Positions 1-6,500 of a stretch of DNA of 6,753 bases are shown one piece after another; position 1 is the stretch's first letter; each line of letters begins with the position of its first letter. The position numbers and the translations under genes are program-made. The stretch covers positions 1 through 6,753 of the forward strand of contig JAGWOU010000096.1 in the NCBI GenBank assembly GCA_028870815.1. The letters are read 5' to 3'. This DNA comes from Rhodospirillales bacterium. GTDB taxonomy: Bacteria > Pseudomonadota > Alphaproteobacteria > Acetobacterales > Acetobacteraceae. Below the pieces are notes generated by a model. That model was not told the DNA's origin and searched no databases. It saw only the letters and a program-made list of their open reading frames with translations.

Positions 1-1
1 G

Positions 2-370
2 CCTTGCCTGCGCCGCGTGCGCCGGCTGGAAGAAGCCGGATATATCAAGGGCTACCATGCCGACACGGACGGCCATAAGCTCGGCTGGCAGATCGCGTTT
101 TTCGTGATCGTGGGGCTGGAGAGCCAGAAGCTTTCGGTGCTGGAAGCGTTCGAGGCGCTGGTGGCAAGCTGGCCCGAGGCGCGGGAATGCCACATGATCC
201 GCGGCGGCGGGGATTTTCTGCTGAAGCTGGTGGCGCGGGATGCCGCGCATGAAAACCAACTCACCCAGCGCCTCACCAACGCGGCAAATGTGGCGCGGGT
301 GCAAACGCTGCAAACCATCCGCACCAGCCGCAACCTCTCCGGCGTGCCGATGGACAGGCTGAATGGCTGA
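2..370 (+). CDS. Lrp/AsnC-family transcriptional regulator, 5'-truncated by the window edge
   Basis: This is the C-terminal part of a DNA-binding regulator of the Lrp/AsnC (feast/famine) family; 122 codons are visible from position 2 to the TGA at 368-370. The first residues, PCLRRVRRLEEAGYIKGYHA, match the end of the winged helix-turn-helix recognition helix and the linker that follows it in Lrp proteins. The rest fits the RAM/AsnC ligand-binding and oligomerisation domain, including the stretch MIRGGGDFLLKLVARD, equivalent to the family's G-x-x-D-[YF]-L-L core, then a helix and a TxxTIRTSR-like final strand. Only the N-terminal half of the HTH is missing, so perhaps 35-45 residues. The GTG at 17 is internal to the HTH and is not the real start. 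The stop overlaps the next gene by 8 nt, suggesting one transcript. The ligand cannot be read from sequence; family members usually sense amino acids. Confidence 0.9.
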   Translation, partial: PCLRRVRRLEEAGYIKGYHADTDGHKLGWQIAFFVIVGLESQKLSVLEAFEALVASWPEARECHMIRGGGDFLLKLVARDAAHENQLTQRLTNAANVARVQTLQTIRTSRNLSGVPMDRLNG

Positions 371-1280
371 ATTCTGGCTCCTGCTCATCACGGCGCTCGT
401 GGGGGGGCTGTGTCATTTTGTACCCGCGCAGCTGCCGTTTCTGCTGCCTTTCGTGTTCAACCCGATCGTTTTCGCCGGCTGCCTGTTGCTACCGTTCTGG
501 TACTGGCGCGGGGTAAGGCGGTTGGCAGCCACAACCCGGCCGGGTGCGGTGCGCAGGAGCTTTTTCTACGCCGGGGTCATCGGCGTATGGTTCGTTTTGC
601 AAACGCATTTTGAGTACATCGCCCAGCATATGTTCTTCCTGAACCGCACACAGGCGGTAGTGCTGTGCATGGTCACCCCATTCTTCGCGGGCATCTCCTG
701 GCCGGGTGCCGCGCTGGCGGCGGGGGCACCGGCCTGGGTGGGCCGCATGGCGATCGCAGCGTGGCGGCCGATGCGGTTTCTCTCCCACCCGCTGGCGGCA
801 ATGGCGGTGTTTCTGTTCACCACCGATATCTGGCTGATCCCCGCCGTACATTTCGACGCGATGATCGACCCCGCGCTCTATGCGGTAATGAACCTCTCCT
901 GCCTCACCGGCGGGGTACTGTTCTGGATGGTGGTGCTGGACCCACGCCCGAAACCGCCCTGCCGCTATTCCTACCTCACCCGTGCCGGCACGGGGTTTTT
1001 CGTGATGTTTCCGCAAATCGCCATCGGCGCATATATCGCGCTCACCACGAAAGATCTCTTTTCCTTTTACGAGCTTTGCGGGCGGCTGTTTCCCGGCATC
1101 TCCTCCGCCAAGGACCAGCTTTTCGGCGGGCTGATCCAGTGGATTCCACCGGGCATGATGAACGTGGCGGCGCTGATCATTACGCTGAATGCGCTGCGCC
1201 TCGCCGAGATCGAAGAGGATAAGACATTGGTGCCGCCGAAGGGCGCGAAGATTTACCAAGCGACATGGACCGGCCGCTGA
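363..1280 (+). CDS. CtaG-like (caa3-type) cytochrome c oxidase assembly membrane protein
   Basis: Complete 305-aa polytopic inner-membrane protein that I assign to the Caa3_CtaG family, whose members help assemble haem-copper oxidases. About seven hydrophobic segments are visible, roughly at residues 4-22, 24-48, 67-80, 96-120, 143-161, 172-192, 211-228 and 262-281, some of which may pair or be re-entrant. Family-type signatures are the histidine pair in THFEYIAQHM (H82, H89), a candidate metal-binding site, and DQLFGGLIQWIPPGMM (251-266), which resembles the DQxxGGLxxWxPG motif of the family. The C-terminal tail (281-305) is charged and probably cytoplasmic. The ATG at 363 lies inside the end of the Lrp-type gene and has GGACAGG about 5 nt upstream, so start and coupling agree. 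No ctaC/D/E oxidase subunit gene is in view, so the oxidase it serves is unknown. It is distinct from the Cox11-type proteins also called CtaG; for that reason I give no symbol. Confidence 0.82.
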   Translation: MAEFWLLLITALVGGLCHFVPAQLPFLLPFVFNPIVFAGCLLLPFWYWRGVRRLAATTRPGAVRRSFFYAGVIGVWFVLQTHFEYIAQHMFFLNRTQAVVLCMVTPFFAGISWPGAALAAGAPAWVGRMAIAAWRPMRFLSHPLAAMAVFLFTTDIWLIPAVHFDAMIDPALYAVMNLSCLTGGVLFWMVVLDPRPKPPCRYSYLTRAGTGFFVMFPQIAIGAYIALTTKDLFSFYELCGRLFPGISSAKDQLFGGLIQWIPPGMMNVAALIITLNALRLAEIEEDKTLVPPKGAKIYQATWTGR

Positions 1281-1337
1281 AAATCCCGCCAAAATCTTCA
1301 AAAAATCTCAAAATTACGATTTAAACTCAGAACCGCG

Positions 1338-1631
1338 TTAGCCACCGATCAGCACGGTAAAGCAGCCGAGCACGATCATGCCACCATGGGCGCAATTATC
1401 GAGCATGCGGGCCGCAGGCTTGCCGCCGATCATCACCGTCGCGGAACCTTTAATGATCGTATCCGGCGGGCCAACGCATGTGGCGAGATCTCCCACACAA
1501 GCCGCAGGCATGCCGCCGATCATCACAGTGGGTACGCCAGGGCCGGTAATGGGGCCGCCGACATGCGGCACCGGCCCGTCCATCATCGGGCAGACATGCA
1601 TATCGGTGAGGCGGGCGGCTGGCATCGGCAT
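1338..1631 (-). CDS. Free-standing PAAR-domain protein (type VI secretion spike tip)
   Basis: Complete 97-aa protein consisting of a PAAR domain and nothing else. PAAR proteins fold into a metal-stabilised cone that sits on the VgrG trimer and sharpens the type VI secretion spike. The sequence shows PAAR at residues 4-7, PAAC at 42-45 and PAAR at 72-75, and three related strands TVMIGG (35-40), TVMIGG (65-70) and TVLIGG (92-97). This is the pseudo-threefold pattern expected of the fold. Candidate zinc ligands are H12, H23, C14, C52, C80 and H82; the family typically uses three His and one Cys. There is no extension that could be an effector. The ATG at 1629-1631 is preceded by an in-frame TAG four codons upstream and a weak AGG-type ribosome site. 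The gene converges on the CtaG-like gene and diverges from tpsB. No vgrG or tss gene is visible, so this looks like an orphan or a gene whose partners lie elsewhere. Confidence 0.92.
   Translation of the reverse strand: MPMPAARLTDMHVCPMMDGPVPHVGGPITGPGVPTVMIGGMPAACVGDLATCVGPPDTIIKGSATVMIGGKPAARMLDNCAHGGMIVLGCFTVLIGG
1411..1526 (-). repeat. Internal direct repeat pair in the PAAR gene
   Basis: Positions 1411-1436 and 1501-1526 match in 25 of 26 bases and are offset by exactly 90 bp (30 codons). They encode the two VMIGG(K/M)PAA strands of the PAAR cone. The repeat reflects the protein's pseudo-threefold architecture, so I read it as coding structure and not as a mobile or regulatory repeat. 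Confidence 0.85.
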
Positions 1632-1706
1632 GGGCCTAGCCTAAACCCGGACAGGTGAAAGACACAATAACGGCTGCTTAAAAGCCAGCGACGATGCGAT
1701 TCCGCG

Positions 1707-1735
1707 TAATTTTAATACTGCAACGTCTAAAATTA
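1707..1735. promoter_or_regulatory. Perfect 8-bp inverted repeat in the divergent PAAR/tpsB intergenic region (candidate operator)
   Basis: TAATTTTA (1707-1714) and its exact reverse complement TAAAATTA (1728-1735) flank a 13-nt spacer. Half-site starts are 21 bp apart, two helical turns, which suits a dimeric DNA-binding protein contacting one face of DNA. It sits in the 160-bp gap (1632-1791) between the PAAR gene on minus and tpsB on plus, about 57 bp upstream of the tpsB ATG and 76 bp upstream of the PAAR ATG. The gap is AT-richer than the genes beside it and should hold promoters for both directions, but I could not identify a convincing -35/-10 pair on either strand. The function as operator is inference; AT-rich palindromes also arise by chance, and it could overlap a promoter. 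Confidence 0.35.
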
Positions 1736-1791
1736 TGAAGTGAAGGCTAACCTGAAACGAGTTTTCGGCATATAACGGGTCCAACGGGGAT

Positions 1792-3546
1792 ATGGCGGGA
1801 GCAATGCGAAGCGGGTTGTTGAGAATTAGGCAGGCCGCATTTGTTGCGGCCTCGGGTTGCGCCGCGGCGGCCGCGGCCGCCGGTGCCGCGCTTGCGCAGG
1901 TCAGTGCTCCCAGCCTTTCCACATCGCCACTGCCACACATCATGCCTGCCCCGGCACCCAATCTCGGCCAGGGACTGCCTGCCATTCCGCAGGGCGGCCC
2001 GGCGGCGGCGCTGCCACCGGTGTCAATCCCGGTACGTTCGGTGGGCATCGTCGGCGCCACCGCCTTTCCACCCGCGAAACTGAACAAGATTGTCGCCGGG
2101 CTGGCGGGGCGCAGCGTGCCGCTCTCGAAACTCGCCGCCGCACGCAGCGCATTGGTCAATCTATACCGCAGCCATGGCTATATTCTTTCCACGGTGACGC
2201 TGGACGTGGATGCGGCTGGCAATGTCCGCTTCGTCGTAACCGAAGGCTATATCGCCGCCGTCAAGCTCTCCAAGGATATCGGTCCGGCCGGCAGCATGGT
2301 GCTGGGGTTTCTTCAGCATCTGACAGAGCAGCGCCCGTTGAATGAAGCCTCGCTAGAGCGTTGGCTGCTGCTGGCCCAGCAGGTGCCGGGCGTTTCCGTT
2401 CATGCCGTTTTGCAGTCAGACAACGGCGACCCCGGCGCGCTGACCCTGGTGGCGGAGGTCTCCAAGCAAACCGTTTCGGGGCTGGTTACCGCCGATAACC
2501 GCAGCTTTGACGAGACTGGCCCGGCCGAAGGTCTGGCGGTGGTGGACATCAACAGCCTCACCGCCCATGGCGACCAGACCGAATTATCGATGTACCATAC
2601 CAGCGGCAACACCGATAATTTTGGGCAGGCCTCAGAAAGCTTCTTCATCGGCACCTCGGGGTTGCGGTTGAAGGTTTACGGCGGCACCGGACGGGCGCAC
2701 CCAAGTGGCGTGCTCGGCTCCGTGGGATATGAAAGCCAGGTGAGCGTGTTTGGCGGCGAGCTCAGCTATCCTGTCATTCTGCGCCGCAACCAGAATCTCA
2801 CCCTGCATCTGCGGTTGGACGCCGAGCAGAACCAGATCAGCACCGCAGGCGCGGTCACCAGCACCGACAGTACGCGCGTCGCCAGGCTGAACACCCAGTA
2901 TGCCTGGCAGGACCTGCTGTTGGGCGATACCCGCAACGCGCTGAACGTGGTGAATATCCAGGCGTCCCAGGGCTTGCCCATCCTTGGCAGCTCGGCGGAT
3001 GGGCGCACCACCCCGCCCGGCGGCCGCGCCAGCGCGAAGTTCGATTTCTGGAAGATCAACGGCTCGATCAGCCGGGTGCAGACCTTGTTCAACCCCTGGC
3101 CCGCGGCAGATGTCGCCCTGCGCACCGAGATTGGCGGGCAATATACGCCGGACGTGCTGCCCTCAGTGGAGGAATTCTACCTTGGCGGCACACGCTTCAC
3201 CCGCGGCTATTATTCCGGCGAGGTGGTGGGAGACAAGGCGGCCTATGCCACGGCGGAATTGCAGTTCAACACCGGCACGGATTTTACGCTCTTCCATCAT
3301 GATTTTGATATGGGCGCGCAGTTCTACGGCTTCTATGATTGGGGCGAGACCTGGTCCAATCTGCCCACGGATCTGAATCACAAGATCGCCTCAACCGGCG
3401 GCGGCGTGCGGCTGGGACTGACAAGCAGAGTCGAACTGGATTGCGAGGTGACGCACCGGCTGGTGACACAGCTGGCGCCGGCTGCCACCAACGTGGCGCC
3501 GCTTTCTGATACGATGGTTTATTGGGGTGTAACCGCGCGGTTTTAA
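1792..3546 (+). CDS. TpsB outer-membrane transporter of two-partner secretion (FhaC/ShlB/HecB family)
   Basis: Complete 584-aa outer-membrane transporter of the Omp85 superfamily that exports the TpsA partner encoded next to it. An N-terminal signal peptide runs to about residue 35 (ALA then Q) and has a run of seven alanines as hydrophobic core. Residues 36-80 form a proline-rich linker. POTRA 1 (about 80-153) contains VGIVGATAFP, LYRSHGYILSTV and VVTEGYI, matching the YRxxGY...VxEGxI pattern of the family. POTRA 2 covers about 154-226. The beta-barrel domain fills 228-584 with alternating strands, the loop-6 signature FTRGYYSGE (TRGY at 470-473, for the family's VRGY/F), FYDWG (514-518) and a C-terminal phenylalanine. 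Length is usual for the family (550-590 aa). The start is not certain: GGGGA ends one base before the ATG at 1792, and the ATG at 1804 (residue 5) is an alternative giving an equally good signal peptide. tpsA follows in the same direction. Confidence 0.93.
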   Translation: MAGAMRSGLLRIRQAAFVAASGCAAAAAAAGAALAQVSAPSLSTSPLPHIMPAPAPNLGQGLPAIPQGGPAAALPPVSIPVRSVGIVGATAFPPAKLNKIVAGLAGRSVPLSKLAAARSALVNLYRSHGYILSTVTLDVDAAGNVRFVVTEGYIAAVKLSKDIGPAGSMVLGFLQHLTEQRPLNEASLERWLLLAQQVPGVSVHAVLQSDNGDPGALTLVAEVSKQTVSGLVTADNRSFDETGPAEGLAVVDINSLTAHGDQTELSMYHTSGNTDNFGQASESFFIGTSGLRLKVYGGTGRAHPSGVLGSVGYESQVSVFGGELSYPVILRRNQNLTLHLRLDAEQNQISTAGAVTSTDSTRVARLNTQYAWQDLLLGDTRNALNVVNIQASQGLPILGSSADGRTTPPGGRASAKFDFWKINGSISRVQTLFNPWPAADVALRTEIGGQYTPDVLPSVEEFYLGGTRFTRGYYSGEVVGDKAAYATAELQFNTGTDFTLFHHDFDMGAQFYGFYDWGETWSNLPTDLNHKIASTGGGVRLGLTSRVELDCEVTHRLVTQLAPAATNVAPLSDTMVYWGVTARF

Positions 3547-3559
3547 GCCGCCGGGAAGC

Positions 3560-3564
3560 AGGAG
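3560..3564 (+). promoter_or_regulatory. Ribosome binding site that decides the tpsA start
   Basis: AGGAG touches the ATG at 3565 directly, too close to serve it, but lies 6 nt before the in-frame ATG at 3571, the normal spacing. I therefore place the tpsA start at 3571. A weaker GGGAAG at 3553-3558 could serve 3565, which would add only two residues. Confidence 0.6.
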
Positions 3565-3570
3565 ATGGCA

Positions 3571-6500
3571 ATGGAACGGCAGAAACATACGCCGCCCCTG
3601 CGCGGCCAGAGCCGGAAAGCTTGGCGCGGTTCCTGGCTGCTGGCGAGCACGGCGCTGAGTGCTGTTCTGGCGCATCCAGCAGCCTTACGCGCGCAGAACA
3701 TTCCGGCGAACACCACACCCCAGGGCGGTGCCGTGGTGGGCGGCAGTGCCAGCATCGCGCAAACGCCGGGCAACACCGTCATCACCCAGAGCAGCAGCCG
3801 GGCCGCGATAAACTGGCAGAGCTATAATGTCGGCAGCAATGCGCATGTAACTTATGTGCAGCCCTCCTCCAGCGCCATCGCGCTCAACCGCGTCGTCACT
3901 CCCAGCCCTTCGGTCATCGCCGGCCATATCAGCGCCAATGGCCAACTCGTGCTCATCAACCAATCCGGCGTGGTGTTTACTCACGGCGCCGAGGTAACGG
4001 CGCAGAGCGTCATCGTTTCCACCTCCGACATGAAGACCTCAGACTTCATGGCCGGGCGGATGAATTTCACCGGCACGCCACGGCCAGGCGCGAAAATCGT
4101 CAATGACGGCGATATCACCGCCGGACAGGCCGGGCTGGTGGGGCTGGTGGCGCCGCAAGTGGCCAATAATGGTCTCATCTCGGCCAGGCTTGGCCAGGTG
4201 GTGCTGGCCGGGGCGGACGCCTTCACGCTGGACCTTTACGGCGACAAACTGATCTCGCTGGACGTGACGAAGGCGGTGCGGGAGGTTGACCTCAACGGCA
4301 AAGCGGTTCCGGCGCTGGTGACGAATAAAGGGCTGATCCTCGCCGATGGCGGCAGGATTACCCTCACCGCGGCGGATGCGGATGCGCTGGTGAGCCAGCT
4401 TCTGCAAGTGGGCGGCACGCTGCGCGCGGACAGCACGGATGGCAAAACCGGCACCATCTCCCTGCAGGCAATCGGCGGCGATATTAACATCGCGGGTAAC
4501 CTGCTGGCGCGCGGCGAAGCCGCGGGCAGCACCGGCGGCAATGTGGAGGCGCTGGCCACGGGCAAGGTGGCGGTGGCCTCCACCGCCGTGATCGACGCTT
4601 CGGGCCAAGCGGGCGGCGGCAACATCGCGCTGGGCACGAACCTGCAACGCGTGGCGGAAGGTGCGGCCGATACCACGGCACCCCGCGCCGCCGCGGTGAG
4701 TATCGCCTCCGGGGCGCAGATCAAAGCGGACGCCACGAATAAGGGCGATGGCGGCAAAGTCACGCTGCTGAGCAGCCAGAAAACCGACTTCGCCGGCACC
4801 ATCTCCACCATTGGCGGCCCGCTGGGCGGCAATGGCGGCCTCGTCGAGATTTCCTCCGATGGCGTCATCAGCCTCAGCGGCACGGTGATCGACACCGCGA
4901 TCAACGGCCAGCCGGGCGAAATTCTGCTGGACCCGCAGACGCTGATCGTTGCCAGCGGCTCCACCCCAAGCGCCGGCACCGTCACCTCCGGCCCCAGCAA
5001 CTCTCCCACAATCACCTTCGGCACAGACACCAGCACGGTCTCCTATGTTGATCCGGCGGCGCTCACCAATCTCAAAGGCACCATCATCCTGGACGCCACC
5101 AAGCTGCTTTCGGTGGCGAGCGCCATCGATCTCAGCACCAAAGCCTCGGAACTGGACCTGAACTCCGGGCAGGACATGACCATCAGCGCCGGCATCTCGC
5201 TGAAGGGCACGCTGGCGATCAACGCTGCCGGAACGCTCGATATCGGCGCGGCACTGAACGCCACCACCATCACCCTGGCCAATCCCGGCGCCAATAGTGT
5301 GACCGACATTAACGGCGTCATCACCGGCACGGAGCTCGTGCTGGATAGCGGCGGCACCGTTACGGAAAATGCGTCGGGCGGCATCGCCGTCACCAGCCTG
5401 ACAACGGGAACAGGCTCCATCGGCGGCGACGCGGTGCTGGCCAGCACGCTCAACACCATCGCCACTCTGGCGAATGTCGTCACGACCGGCACGCTGGATC
5501 TGAACGATGGCTCCGACCTTGCGATCACCAATGCCGTCAGCGCGAAGGATATCACCCTCGCCGCCAACGGCACACTGGGCGTTGGCGGCACTCTCACCGC
5601 TAAAGGCACGCTGGGCGTTGGCGGCAATGTGGCGCTGGCTGCAAAGGCAATCACGGTCAACAGCGGCAGAATCGCGGCACCTTCCGGCACCATCTCCATC
5701 GCGCCTTACGGCAATGGTACGCTGGATGTGGGAGGCACCTCCGCGGGCGGATTGATCCTCTCCTCCTCCCTGCTGACGGCGTTGGATACCTCCGCTTCTG
5801 TCCTGAATTTCGGCAGTGCGGCCGGCTATCTCGCCAGCCTCACGGAGCTGCAGGGCACTCTGAGCCTGAAGCCAACCCTGGCGGTGGACAGCTCAGGCCA
5901 GATCATCCAGCCCAGCACGGGCGCCCTGGATGTAACTCGGTTGGTTGGCACAGCGGGTGGCGATATCTCCCTGGTGGGCACCAACAGCATCGATACTTTG
6001 GGGGCGCTGACCGCGACCGGGAACATCGTGATCGACGATGTGGGCACGATGACGCTGGGCGGGGCGGTGAGTGCCGGCACCACCAGCAGCTTGGCGCTGG
6101 TTGCCAACCGGCTGCTGGCGGGCAGCGGCAGCCTGAGTGCTGGCACCATCGCACTCGCGCCCTATAACAACGGCGCCGTCGATCTCGGCGGCACCGCCGT
6201 CACCGGCTTGCAGATTTCGCAAGCGCTGGTGAACGAACTGGACCCCGCCGCGTTGGTGGTTCTGGGCAGCGCCGCCGGGCATACCGCCAACGCCCTCGTC
6301 ACCGAAGGCACGGTGAGCTTCGCCAACACCCTGGCCGCGCTGGACAGCACCGGCGGAATCATCCAGACTGGCTCGCTCGCCGGCACCACGCTCAGCCTCA
6401 ACGCCATCAGTCTGGCGCTGAACGGCGATGTGAACGCCACCCTGCTCAATCTCAACGCCAGCGCCGGCATCACCCAGGCCAGCACCAGCGCGCTGAACTT

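Noticed and set aside
489..1301. Long minus-strand open frame (270 aa) across the CtaG-like gene
   Set aside because: Antisense shadow: rich in Arg, His, Pro and Gln with no domain pattern, whereas the plus strand gives a coherent membrane protein with family motifs.
1281..1337. Bidirectional terminator in the convergent gap between the CtaG-like and PAAR genes
   Set aside because: The 57-bp gap is AT-rich with A/T runs, but I found no stem of useful length, so an intrinsic terminator is not supported.
1378..1658. Two plus-strand open frames (88 and 90 aa) opposite the PAAR gene
   Set aside because: Their periodicity is the reverse image of the PAAR internal repeats; the minus-strand product is an unmistakable PAAR domain.
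1674..1688. Possible hairpin CTGCTT-AA-AAGCCAG
   Set aside because: Short stem with a bulge and a two-base loop, no T-run, and in a position where neither gene needs a terminator.
1859..1888. GC-rich GCC/GCG run resembling a microsatellite
   Set aside because: It encodes the alanine core of the TpsB signal peptide with mixed alanine codons; coding constraint explains it.
1641..2159. Minus-strand 172-aa open frame covering the intergenic gap and the tpsB start
   Set aside because: Its central part is the reverse of the poly-alanine signal peptide and proline linker of tpsB, with no family resemblance; it would also cover the divergent promoter region.
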